Assembly: GCF_009674825.1 (NCBI RefSeq)
Contig: NZ_WKJH01000030.1
Location: forward strand, 62,001 to 126,000
Reading direction: 5' to 3'
Origin: Maribacter luteus
GTDB lineage: Bacteria > Bacteroidota > Bacteroidia > Flavobacteriales > Flavobacteriaceae
Length of the DNA stretch: 64,000 bases
Of the stretch, positions 46,280-54,910 are shown one piece after another. The notes beneath the pieces were generated by a model. That model saw nothing but the letters and a program-made list of their open reading frames with translations. It was not told the DNA's origin and did no database searches. A program made the translations under genes and the position numbers. Each line of letters opens with the position of its first letter. Within the stretch, counting starts at the first letter, position 1.

Positions 46280-47014
46280 ATGATATATAATGCTATGAAA
46301 TTGAAAAAAACAAATCTGAAAAAAGCATTGAATTATGCTAGATCGAAGGATAGCACAACCCCTGATATACTTGAAGCGGTACAAAGGATATTCGAGATTG
46401 ACCAGGCCCATACGAAGAGAATTGAAGAAAATATCCAAAAAAGTACAACCGAATCATCCAATTGGTTCAATTCAGATTTATTGGAATCTGAAAATATATA
46501 TCATATAGAGCACATAAAGCAGATCTGCATTGATTATCGACTACGATTTTTAGATTCCAAATATTTTAAGGGAGATATTCCGCCTGAAGCGATTTCTAAA
46601 ATAAAACAGCTTGAAAAACAGCATAACTCTGAGTTAACCGGATTCAAAATAGTTGCTCCGTCTAAACTTTTTAAATTAAAGGACAAAGACGACCCTTTAA
46701 TGTTCGTAACCCTAGGCAACGATTACTATTACTTTATACACAAATGGGGTAATGACCTCCATCCTCTTCGAAAAGTTTTAATGTGGCCTTTTAAGAATGT
46801 TGTGAACTTACTTATTACCGTACTGGTATTGAGTTTCTTGACGACATTGATAACCCCTATCCAACTTTTTACGAAAACCACTACAGGTTATGAATTTTGG
46901 TTATTGTTCTTTTTTATGTTCAAATGGTCACTTGCCGTAGTCTTGTTTTATGGTTTTGCCAAAGGGAAGAACTTTAACCAAGCTATATGGAAAAGTCGTT
47001 TTCTAAACACCTAG
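46280..47014 (+). CDS. Membrane protein of unknown function
   Basis: About 244 residues from the ATG at 46280; another ATG at 46295 (MKLKK) is equally possible, while a TTG at 46259 is less likely. The first 170 residues are soluble and helical, with LRFLDSKYFKGDIPPEAI and VAPSKLFKLKDKDDPLMFV, then two transmembrane helices (about 180-240). I do not recognise a named family, although the pattern is like uncharacterised flavobacterial proteins. Confidence 0.6.
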   Translation: MIYNAMKLKKTNLKKALNYARSKDSTTPDILEAVQRIFEIDQAHTKRIEENIQKSTTESSNWFNSDLLESENIYHIEHIKQICIDYRLRFLDSKYFKGDIPPEAISKIKQLEKQHNSELTGFKIVAPSKLFKLKDKDDPLMFVTLGNDYYYFIHKWGNDLHPLRKVLMWPFKNVVNLLITVLVLSFLTTLITPIQLFTKTTTGYEFWLLFFFMFKWSLAVVLFYGFAKGKNFNQAIWKSRFLNT

Positions 47015-47040
47015 GTTTTCATCTTAAAAGTTATCAGTCC

Positions 47041-48174
47041 TTATAAAAAAAACTGATAGGGCACCGCGTTTAAATCAAGATTATCCAAAAACTTGGGTTC
47101 CGGCTCTAATTGAATTCGCAAGAGTCCACCCTTATTTTCATCATCGCTCTTCTGATAACCCACTATTAAAACATGGTTTTCATTATCATAGCTAACCATC
47201 GAGGTCTGCCCTATTTTAAACTCGAAATCCAATTCTGAAGCAGTAAGGAAATTACTGTATATATACAATAACACAAGGTTGTTGGAAAAATCATAAACAG
47301 CAGGGATTCCTATTGGATTTGAATCCGATGTTTTGATATAAAACATTCTTCCCGATTCATCAAAGCAATTATTCTCAGAACCATAAAATTCTGGAGCTGT
47401 GGCCGTATCGTAATTAACATACTTAACCCCAAAAGTTGAACTATTTAAAACCGTATGCAGTTCTTTATATGAAATAATGATTTGATCTTGGGTATCTGTA
47501 AATATATGCCCTACATTATAACCTAGACCTTTTTCATGTATTACAGCCTTGGTAGCTAAATTCACTATCGATAATTCATACTCATTGGTAACATCCAAAT
47601 CTAGCGTTAATACAAACAAACGGGCATTTGCAATGGCCATTTGAACCGGCTTTTTATCCAATTCTATATCAATGGCATTGCTAACCTCAGATGAAAAATC
47701 CAAAATACGGACATAATACTTGTCAATTTTTGATGTCTCCTCTTTGGTATATGCAACGTACAAATTATCCGCATCGAATGCGATTGAAGAAACCATAAGG
47801 CTACAATCCAATAAATCTTCAAATACGTCTAAAGTTCTTGATTCATTATCTTCAAAATCATGAAGGGTTACCTGCCCATCACAATCCGTTACTTTGGTAT
47901 AATATGCAAAAATCGACCCTTGCCGGAATGTCAGTTCGGGTGATGGTGTACTTTCAAAAGTACTGTCCGCTTCACTCAAATCGATACCTGAATCCGTGAC
48001 TTTAAGTGATTGTACGGATAATTGGCCGTTACTTTTCTGCAATAATGCATAATCCGCATCGTAAGAAGTTTCTTCAACTTCATTTTCTGTAGGAATCGTG
48101 GAGTTGTCCTCAGAAGTACTGCAACCCATGGCCACAAATGCCACAAGTGAACAAAGCAAGCTGTAGGTTTTCAT
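47041..48174 (-). CDS. Lipoprotein of unknown function
   Basis: A 377-residue lipoprotein (lipobox AMGC, Cys18; then an acidic Ser/Thr/Glu-rich linker to about 40). The rest is beta-rich with repeated short blades (FAYYTKV, LYVAYTKEE, LFVLTLDLD, VLLYIYSN), which hints at a beta-propeller. I cannot assign a family. It is downstream of the ABC-F gene on the same strand... the order of transcription is ABC-F (from 49831) and then this gene, with 28 bases between. Confidence 0.6.
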   Translation of the reverse strand: MKTYSLLCSLVAFVAMGCSTSEDNSTIPTENEVEETSYDADYALLQKSNGQLSVQSLKVTDSGIDLSEADSTFESTPSPELTFRQGSIFAYYTKVTDCDGQVTLHDFEDNESRTLDVFEDLLDCSLMVSSIAFDADNLYVAYTKEETSKIDKYYVRILDFSSEVSNAIDIELDKKPVQMAIANARLFVLTLDLDVTNEYELSIVNLATKAVIHEKGLGYNVGHIFTDTQDQIIISYKELHTVLNSSTFGVKYVNYDTATAPEFYGSENNCFDESGRMFYIKTSDSNPIGIPAVYDFSNNLVLLYIYSNFLTASELDFEFKIGQTSMVSYDNENHVLIVGYQKSDDENKGGLLRIQLEPEPKFLDNLDLNAVPYQFFL

Positions 48175-48202
48175 AATGTAAGATATTTAGGGACCGATAA
48201 AA

Positions 48203-49831
48203 CTATCCCTTCACATCGTACATTTTGTTACGCTGTTCTTTTATAGTCTTATCCGACATATATTCATCAAACGTCAAATATCTGTCAATGTTGCCTTTTG
48301 GTGTCAATTCTATAATACGATCAGCCACAGTTTCTGCAAATGCATGGTCATGGGTCGTAAAAAGAACCGTTCCTTTAAAATTATTAAGCGAGTTGTTAAA
48401 GGCGGTAATACTTTCCAAATCCAAGTGATTGGTTGGCTCATCCAACATAAGCACATTCGCCCTTAGCATCATCATTCTACTTAACATGCAACGAACTTTT
48501 TCCCCTCCGGAAAGAACGGTACATTTTTTCAAGGCTTCTTCCCCACTAAAAAGCATTTTACCCAAAAACCCCCTGATATAGACTTCTTCTCTCTCCTCTT
48601 CGGTCTTCGCCCACTGCCTTAACCAATCTACTAGGTTGATGTTCTGGGTAAAGAAGTCAGTATTATCTGCGGGTAAATATGATTGTGTAGTTGTTACGCC
48701 CCATTGAAATTCTCCTGAATCTTGTTTCTTGTTGCCGTTCAGTATCTCGTAAAAAGCACTGGTAGCCCTGGAGTCTCTTGAGATTATGGCGACCTTGTCC
48801 CCTTTTGCCAAATTAATATTTACGTTTTGGAACAATAGATCTCCGTCTTCAGAAGAGGCCGACAATCCTTCAACATTCAATATTTGATCTCCTGCTTCAC
48901 GTTCCCGTTCAAAAATCAATGCAGGATATCTTCTGCTAGAGGGTTTTATATCCTCGACCTTTAATTTAGAAAGCATTTTTTTTCGTGAAGTGGCCTGCTT
49001 ACTTTTTGCGACATTCGCACTAAAACGCATAATGAACTCCTGCAGTTCTTTGGCTTTCTCTTCTGCTTTCTTATTTTGTTGGGCTCGCTGGCGCGCGGCC
49101 AACTGACTACTTTCATACCAAAAGGTGTAATTCCCTGAAAACAAGTTCATCTTGCCAAAATCTATATCTGCAATATGCGTACATACCGCATCCAAGAAGT
49201 GACGGTCATGCGAAACCACAATTACCGTATTCTCATAATCTGCCAAAAAGTTCTCTAACCAACCAATAGTCTCGTAATCCAAATCATTGGTGGGCTCATC
49301 CATGATCAATACATCAGGGTTTCCAAATAGGGCTTGTGCCAAAAGCACCCTAACCTTCAGTTTTGAATCTATATCCGACATTAACGAATAATGTAATTCT
49401 TCATGAATACCCAGGTTAGACAGCAAGGCAGCGGCATCACTATCGGCGTTCCAACCGTTCATTTCTTCAAATTGCACCTGTAACTCCCCTATTTTATCTG
49501 CATTCTCATCGGTATAATCCGCATATAATGCATCAATCTGATTTTTTATCGAGAATAGGGGTTTGTTCCCCATAACAACAGATTCCAAGACCGTATGTTC
49601 ATCATAGGCATTGTGGTTTTGCTCCAGTATCGACATACGTTTGCCAGGTTCTAAATGAACATGGCCGGATGTAGGATCTATCTGCCCCGATATAATCTTA
49701 AGAAAGGTACTTTTACCTGCCCCATTGGCCCCAATGACACCATAACAGTTCCCTTGGGTAAATGACACTTTGACTTCATCAAACAAAACGCGTTTGCCAA
49801 ATTGAACAGATAAATTCGATACTGATAACAT
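48203..49831 (-). CDS. ABC-F family ATPase (YbiT-like)
   Basis: A 542-residue soluble protein with two ABC domains and no membrane part, as in translation-acting ABC-F proteins. NBD1 has Walker A GANGAGKST (34-42) and Walker B LIMDEPTNDLD but a changed signature (SDIDSKLK in place of LSGG). NBD2 has LSGGEKVRC and Walker B LMLDEPTNHLD, but its Walker A reads IISRDSRATS, which has lost the GxxGxGKS/T. In the head-to-tail arrangement both defects fall in the same composite ATP site. The P-site-tRNA-facing linker (NVAKSKQATSRKKML) is YbiT-like. It probably acts on ribosomes. Confidence 0.9.
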   Translation of the reverse strand: MLSVSNLSVQFGKRVLFDEVKVSFTQGNCYGVIGANGAGKSTFLKIISGQIDPTSGHVHLEPGKRMSILEQNHNAYDEHTVLESVVMGNKPLFSIKNQIDALYADYTDENADKIGELQVQFEEMNGWNADSDAAALLSNLGIHEELHYSLMSDIDSKLKVRVLLAQALFGNPDVLIMDEPTNDLDYETIGWLENFLADYENTVIVVSHDRHFLDAVCTHIADIDFGKMNLFSGNYTFWYESSQLAARQRAQQNKKAEEKAKELQEFIMRFSANVAKSKQATSRKKMLSKLKVEDIKPSSRRYPALIFEREREAGDQILNVEGLSASSEDGDLLFQNVNINLAKGDKVAIISRDSRATSAFYEILNGNKKQDSGEFQWGVTTTQSYLPADNTDFFTQNINLVDWLRQWAKTEEEREEVYIRGFLGKMLFSGEEALKKCTVLSGGEKVRCMLSRMMMLRANVLMLDEPTNHLDLESITAFNNSLNNFKGTVLFTTHDHAFAETVADRIIELTPKGNIDRYLTFDEYMSDKTIKEQRNKMYDVKG

Positions 49832-50006
49832 ATTCCTCTTTTTAAAATCCGTGCAAAAATAGACAATTAAATAGCTCTAGACCAATAAACTTTAAGCTTA
49901 AATATGGGGAATATCTTAACGAAACCGTACCGTATTTTAACTCGCAATTAACAGGTAGCCACCTTTGGGTTCCTTAATTTTGTTAGCATATCGTATAAAA
50001 TATTAT

Positions 50007-51392
50007 ATGAATAGACGTTTACTTTATCTTTTTCTTATTGTACTGGCAGGCTGCAATGAAAGCCAGGAAAATTTATCCAATGCTTTTTTTAGCGGGGAAA
50101 TCGTAAATCCGACCAGCGATTACGTCGTTCTTTATAAGGGTAATGCCATTATCGATTCATCAGCCTTGGACAAGAACAATATGTTTTCCTTTAAGCTAGA
50201 TTCGATAGAAGATGGCCTTTACCATTTTAAACATGCACCGGAATACCAGAATGTATACCTTAAGAAAGGTGACAGCCTTTTGATTCGTTTAAACACCGTT
50301 GATTTTGATGAGTCATTAGTTTACTCTGGTAAAGGAGAAGAGATAAACAACTTTATGATGGAAGTTTACCTCACCAAAGAAAGTGAAAAGAAAAGCATAA
50401 CAAATTACTACCGATTAGAACCAAAGGACTTCAGCAGGAAAATCGATTCCCTTCAAAAAATAAAGTTAGACCTACTAAAGGAGCTTGACGTGGAAATTCA
50501 TTTTACGGAGAAAGAATTGGAAATCGCCAAGGCCGATATAGTATACAGCTATGCAAAATTCAAGGAACGATATCCATTTAAACATAAAAAATTATCCAAG
50601 GATAAAAAATCACCCAAATTAAATAAGGATTATTACGCCTATAGAAACAAACTCACATACGACAACAAAGACTTAACATATTTAAGGCCGTACTATGAGT
50701 TCATGGTGAACCATTTTGGCAACTTATCTTACATGTCCTGCACCCACGGATGCGACATTAAGGACAATATGGCAAAAAACCACCTTCATTTCAATAAACA
50801 TAAATTGAAACTTATCGATAGTTTAGTTATTGAAAAAGAACTTAAAGACAACCTTTTCAGGAATGTGGCGGTAGATTATTTATTGAAGGTGCATGACACC
50901 CAGGAAAACAATAAAATCTTTATGGAAGTTTTTCACGCCTTATCGGGAGATAATAGGCATATGGCCGAAATTGATGATTTATATGCGGGAATAAACAACA
51001 TTCAACCCCAAAAAAGAATCCCTGAAATCGAATTGACCAATTTTGAAGGGGAAAAGGTTTCTTTGCCTAATATTTCCAAAAACAGGAAGACCGTATTCTA
51101 TTTTTGGTCAGGTACGAATAGAAAACATCTGAAAGATATTTCGAATAGAGTAAAGCATCTATCCCGTATAGAACCAAATTTCAGCTTCGTGGGCATTAAT
51201 GTAAAAACCGATCAAGACGATTGGAAATCCTTGGTCAACGCATCTGGTTTTGACCCCTCCTATCAGTTTCGTTCTGACGATTTTGAACAACTTACGAAGA
51301 CCTTGATCGTATATCCAATGAATAAATGCATTATAACTGAAGACGAGCAGATAGTTGATGCTTTTGGTGATATATATAAATCATTCCCATAA
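50007..51392 (+). CDS. Lipoprotein with redox-inactive thioredoxin-like domain
   Basis: 461 residues from the ATG at 50007, which places the signal peptide correctly (MNRRLLYLFLIVLAGC, Cys16); an upstream TTG at 49965 is unlikely. An N-terminal DUF4369-like beta domain (about 25-110) is followed by a helical middle and a C-terminal thioredoxin-like domain (about 335-461). Where TlpA has FWATWCGPC, this protein has FYFWSGTNRKHLK, so both cysteines are missing. It may bind a ligand or partner rather than reduce disulfides. Confidence 0.7.
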   Translation: MNRRLLYLFLIVLAGCNESQENLSNAFFSGEIVNPTSDYVVLYKGNAIIDSSALDKNNMFSFKLDSIEDGLYHFKHAPEYQNVYLKKGDSLLIRLNTVDFDESLVYSGKGEEINNFMMEVYLTKESEKKSITNYYRLEPKDFSRKIDSLQKIKLDLLKELDVEIHFTEKELEIAKADIVYSYAKFKERYPFKHKKLSKDKKSPKLNKDYYAYRNKLTYDNKDLTYLRPYYEFMVNHFGNLSYMSCTHGCDIKDNMAKNHLHFNKHKLKLIDSLVIEKELKDNLFRNVAVDYLLKVHDTQENNKIFMEVFHALSGDNRHMAEIDDLYAGINNIQPQKRIPEIELTNFEGEKVSLPNISKNRKTVFYFWSGTNRKHLKDISNRVKHLSRIEPNFSFVGINVKTDQDDWKSLVNASGFDPSYQFRSDDFEQLTKTLIVYPMNKCIITEDEQIVDAFGDIYKSFP

Positions 51393-51395
51393 AAA

Positions 51396-51420
51396 ACCCA
51401 AAAACTAAAAGCTTTTGGGT
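51396..51420. terminator. Hairpin between convergent genes
   Basis: An 8-bp stem, ACCCAAAA / TTTTGGGT, with a 9-base loop, starting a few bases after the lipoprotein stop. It lies between convergent genes and could serve both. GC content is low, so strength is moderate. Confidence 0.55.
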
Positions 51421-51450
51421 CTAATATCTTAATAAACAATTAAAAGGTTC

Positions 51451-52104
51451 TTAGTTTCCTTTTTTATAATCTGCCAGGAACTTTTCCAATCCACTATCGG
51501 TCAAAGGGTGCCTTAAAAGACCTTCAATAGAAGAAAGTGGTCCCGTCATTACATCGGCGCCTATTTTCGCACAGTCTATAACATGCATGGTATGCCTAAC
51601 GGAAGCGGCCAATATTTGTGTTTCGAAAGCATAATTATCATAGATATGACGTATTTCGGCAATCAAATTGAGCCCGTCTGTTGAAATATCATCCAATCTA
51701 CCTATAAACGGAGAAACGTATGTTGCACCGGCTTTGGCAGCCAATAATGCTTGACCTACGGAAAAAACAAGAGTACAGTTGGTACGAATACCATTATCGG
51801 AAAAATACTTTAAGGCCTTTACCCCATCCTTTATCATTGGTACCTTAACTACGATCTGCTCATGCAACTCTGCCAGTTCTTCCCCTTCTTTGACCATTTC
51901 CTTGAACTCCGTCGCTATTACTTCGGCAGAAACATCCCCTTCAACAATATTACAGATATCCACATAATGTTTTAGGATATTATTACGCCCAGTAATACCT
52001 TCTTTGGCCATTAATGAAGGGTTGGTGGTTACCCCATCTAAAACCCCAAGTTCCTGAGCCTCTTTTATTTGATCTAAATTCGCGGTATCGATAAAAAATT
52101 TCAT
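51451..52104 (-). CDS. Transaldolase (fructose-6-phosphate aldolase type)
   Basis: A 217-residue small transaldolase of the FSA/TalC group. The N-terminus [16 protein letters not shown], the [13 protein letters not shown] loop and the Schiff-base Lys87 in VVKVPM are diagnostic. It transfers a dihydroxyacetone unit in the pentose-phosphate pathway. Whether it acts as a transaldolase or as an aldolase is not decidable by eye. Confidence 0.92.
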   Translation of the reverse strand: MKFFIDTANLDQIKEAQELGVLDGVTTNPSLMAKEGITGRNNILKHYVDICNIVEGDVSAEVIATEFKEMVKEGEELAELHEQIVVKVPMIKDGVKALKYFSDNGIRTNCTLVFSVGQALLAAKAGATYVSPFIGRLDDISTDGLNLIAEIRHIYDNYAFETQILAASVRHTMHVIDCAKIGADVMTGPLSSIEGLLRHPLTDSGLEKFLADYKKGN

Positions 52105-52168
52105 GAATTTCTATATTAATTGATTAATATTCCAGTTGTTTTTTATAATTATTCCAATTCTTCCAAAA

Positions 52169-52978
52169 TTACAACTTATAATGGTTCAGCAATAGCTTCT
52201 CATAAGCTTTGTCTGGCAATAAATATTTTAAAACAATAGAGAACTTTTGCATAAAGGATCCTACCTTATAATGCACTTTTGGTTTTTTGGCATTCAGGAT
52301 ACAGTAAACCATTAGGGCTACTTGAATGGGATCACTACCTGAATCAACATGATCATTGATTAGTTTTAAAGTATTCCCATAGGGAATTCTATACGGGGAA
52401 CCTTCCATTACGGGGGCATGATATCGCCCGCTGGCAATATTAGTGGCAAAATCGCCCGGTGCCAAATTACTGATGTGAATTCCGAAATCCTTCGTTTCCA
52501 TCCTAAGCGCTTCAGTCGTAAGTTCCAAAGCCCCTTTTGTGGCAGAATATATGGCCCGGTACGGTAGCCCCATATACCCAGCAATTGATGTTATATTGAT
52601 AATACGCCCGTTTCCTTGTTTACGCATTTGCGGCAATACAGCCTTGATCATGTGAAGGGGTCCATGAAAATTGGTCTCAAACGTTTTTAGAATCTCCTCA
52701 TGGGGAGTTTCCTCAATAGGGCCCGTAATACCAACACCTGCGTTATTTATCAAAACATCCAATCGGCCTTCCTTTTCTAAAAGTTCGGAAATTGCTTTTT
52801 GAATGGAATCGATATCCCTAACATCCAATTCCAATAAATCAAAATCCTTGAAATCAGGATAATTGGCAAGGTTCCTTGTTGTTCCGTAAACTTTATATCC
52901 TTTACTTTTTAGGTAATTGCCGACAGATTTGCCGATTCCTGATGAACCGCCTGTGATAAGAACTATTTTTTGCTCCAT
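52169..52978 (-). CDS. Short-chain dehydrogenase/reductase
   Basis: A 269-residue classical SDR. The cofactor motif is TGGSSGIGKSVG near the N-terminus, followed by LDV, NNAG, a catalytic Ser in INITSIAG and the YSATK catalytic dyad. The basic residue after the second strand (TTRN) suggests NADP(H). The substrate is unknown; length and late motifs (LAPGDFAT) are like those of lipid or keto-reducing members. Confidence 0.9.
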   Translation of the reverse strand: MEQKIVLITGGSSGIGKSVGNYLKSKGYKVYGTTRNLANYPDFKDFDLLELDVRDIDSIQKAISELLEKEGRLDVLINNAGVGITGPIEETPHEEILKTFETNFHGPLHMIKAVLPQMRKQGNGRIINITSIAGYMGLPYRAIYSATKGALELTTEALRMETKDFGIHISNLAPGDFATNIASGRYHAPVMEGSPYRIPYGNTLKLINDHVDSGSDPIQVALMVYCILNAKKPKVHYKVGSFMQKFSIVLKYLLPDKAYEKLLLNHYKL

Positions 52979-53097
52979 AATAGTTGCAAAATTAACGAAT
53001 AATAAAAAGTCTTTATTCTATGGATTTATATTCATCTAAAAGATTGGTGATGAAAAACCTTAAAAAACACCTTAGGTAAAATAAAGGCATAAAAAAA

Positions 53098-53193
53098 CGG
53101 CAAGCTACCTACATCGCACCGCTACAACCATATACCCTTGCTGCGTTCCCACCCTGGGGGATTCTACAGGAGCTGGTCGTGTAGGACTTGCCG
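53098..53193 (-). ncRNA. ffs: Signal recognition particle RNA (4.5S, small bacterial type)
   Basis: About 96 nucleotides on the minus strand. The universal apical core reads, on the minus strand, AGGGTGGGAACGCAGCAAGG, which contains the SRP domain IV internal loop and GNRA-like tetraloop (GGAA). The two ends pair as CGGCAAG / CTTGCCG. A T-run follows immediately (53091-53097 on the plus strand reads AAAAAAA), as expected for intrinsic termination. Together with Ffh it targets inner-membrane proteins. The rest of the 52979-53461 region holds only AT-rich spacer. Confidence 0.9.
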
Positions 53194-53461
53194 AATGCAA
53201 ATATACAATCTTTTATATCAAATAATAAACCTTAAATATGCAGATTCTACGACAAAAACGAAAAGTCATTGTCTACCAATGAATTAAATACCCAGAATAC
53301 CATAAGATCAAATAAAAAAACGGTTCTTAAAACATAATCAATCGTTTTAATTTCTAAATATTATCAAGTAACTTGCCCCCTAATCAAAGCCCAAGAATCC
53401 ACTAGGTAAGGTCTTGAACCGCTTTGACGAAAATTGCACCTTATAATAAACCTTTATTTTC

Positions 53462-54505
53462 ATGAATACATTTAAACTTTTTGCTGTTTGTAATTTATTG
53501 CTGCTCTTTGTAGCGTGTGGCAGCGGAAACACAAAGGCATCCTCTTTGTTCGAAATTCAATTGGAAGGCAACAAAAAAGCCTTTAAACAGAATGAAACCG
53601 CAGGTATTGCCATTAAAAATAAAAAAGAGAAATCCATTAATAAAATAACTTATTCCATTGATGGCAATGAACTTGAGGTTAACGGTAATAAAGTAACTTT
53701 CGATCTTGCGACTTTAGGGAACAAGACCTTAAAGGCAATTATTGATTACGAGGACACAAGTGCTGAAATCTATAAAAAAATAAAGGTTTTGGCCCCCAAA
53801 CCTCCAGTTTTGTATACATATGAAATCATAAATGAATTTCCGCACGACATTAAGGCATATACCCAGGGCTTGGAATTCCATCAAGGAATCCTTTATGAAA
53901 GTACCGGCAAAAAAGGTAGATCTTCTTTAAGGAAGGTCGATTTTAAGACAGGAAAGATCTTAAACCAAATAGCTCTGGAAAATAGCCAGTTCGGGGAAGG
54001 AATAACCATTATGAACGGCAAAATATATCAACTTACCTGGCAAAACGGAATCGGTTTTGTTTATGACCTGGATACCTTTGAAAAAACAAGTAGTTTTCAA
54101 TACGGCGAAAGTAAAGAAGGTTGGGGGCTCTGCAATGATGGAACCAAAATCTTTAAAAGTGACGGCACTGAAAAAATCTGGTTTCTGAATCCGGAAACCT
54201 TAGCAGAAGAAGGGCATATTGAAACCGCAACCGATAAATCAGTCTTCAACATGGCCAATGAGTTGGAGTATCTTGATGGTAAAATATATGCCAATGTGTA
54301 CCAAAAACCCAGTATGATGATTATAGATGCCGAAAGCGGAGCTATTGAGGGGGTCATAAACTTTAGTGGTTTAAAAGAAAAGGTCACCAAACACCCAGAA
54401 CTGGACGTGCTTAATGGCGTAGCATATAACCCCGAACGCAAGACCTTTTTCGTAACTGGGAAAAACTGGGACAAAATGTTCGAGGTGAAAATCATAAGAA
54501 AGTAA
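53462..54505 (+). CDS. Glutaminyl-peptide cyclotransferase (beta-propeller type) lipoprotein
   Basis: A 347-residue lipoprotein (lipobox FVAC, Cys19). The first 115 residues form a beta-rich spacer, then comes the five-bladed propeller of plant-type glutaminyl cyclases: INEFPHDIKAYTQGLEF, LYESTGKKGRS, FGEGIT, LTWQNGIGFVYD, and NELEYLDGKIYANVY. It turns N-terminal Gln into pyroglutamate on exported proteins. It overlaps the thioesterase gene by one base. Confidence 0.9.
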   Translation: MNTFKLFAVCNLLLLFVACGSGNTKASSLFEIQLEGNKKAFKQNETAGIAIKNKKEKSINKITYSIDGNELEVNGNKVTFDLATLGNKTLKAIIDYEDTSAEIYKKIKVLAPKPPVLYTYEIINEFPHDIKAYTQGLEFHQGILYESTGKKGRSSLRKVDFKTGKILNQIALENSQFGEGITIMNGKIYQLTWQNGIGFVYDLDTFEKTSSFQYGESKEGWGLCNDGTKIFKSDGTEKIWFLNPETLAEEGHIETATDKSVFNMANELEYLDGKIYANVYQKPSMMIIDAESGAIEGVINFSGLKEKVTKHPELDVLNGVAYNPERKTFFVTGKNWDKMFEVKIIRK

Positions 54506-54900
54506 TGGAATCTTACGAAAAAAGAATACGTGTGTCCGAAAATGATCTAGATGAACTGAAACACGTAAATAATGTTCGTTACGTACAATGGATCCAAGAT
54601 ATATCTAAAGAACATTGGGAAACTACTGCTCCCAAAGAAATGAGGGCGGGGATTCTTTGGGTAGTTAAAAAACACACAATAGATTATTTCAGTTCTGCAG
54701 TTTTAGGGGACGAAATATTGGCAAGGACGTTTATTGCCAATACCAAAGGGGCCTTATCCATTCGTTGCGTAGAAATGTTCAATGCCGATACAAATGAACT
54801 ATTGGTGCGTTCACAAACTGAATGGTGCCTATTGAATGCCTTAACTTTAAGGCCTATTCGAATTTCAGAAGCCATAAAAAAAGCCTTTTTAAAGCAATAA
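54505..54900 (+). CDS. Acyl-CoA thioesterase (hotdog fold, 4HBT type)
   Basis: A 131-residue single hotdog domain. RVSENDLDELKHVNNVRYVQWIQD holds the catalytic-type Asp/Asn region; the central helix and strands (AVLGDEILARTFIANTKGALSIRC) follow. It should hydrolyse acyl-CoA or acyl-ACP thioesters. The start codon overlaps the stop of the cyclotransferase gene (TAATG), indicating coupled translation. Confidence 0.88.
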   Translation: MESYEKRIRVSENDLDELKHVNNVRYVQWIQDISKEHWETTAPKEMRAGILWVVKKHTIDYFSSAVLGDEILARTFIANTKGALSIRCVEMFNADTNELLVRSQTEWCLLNALTLRPIRISEAIKKAFLKQ

Positions 54901-54910
54901 CCCCTGAACC

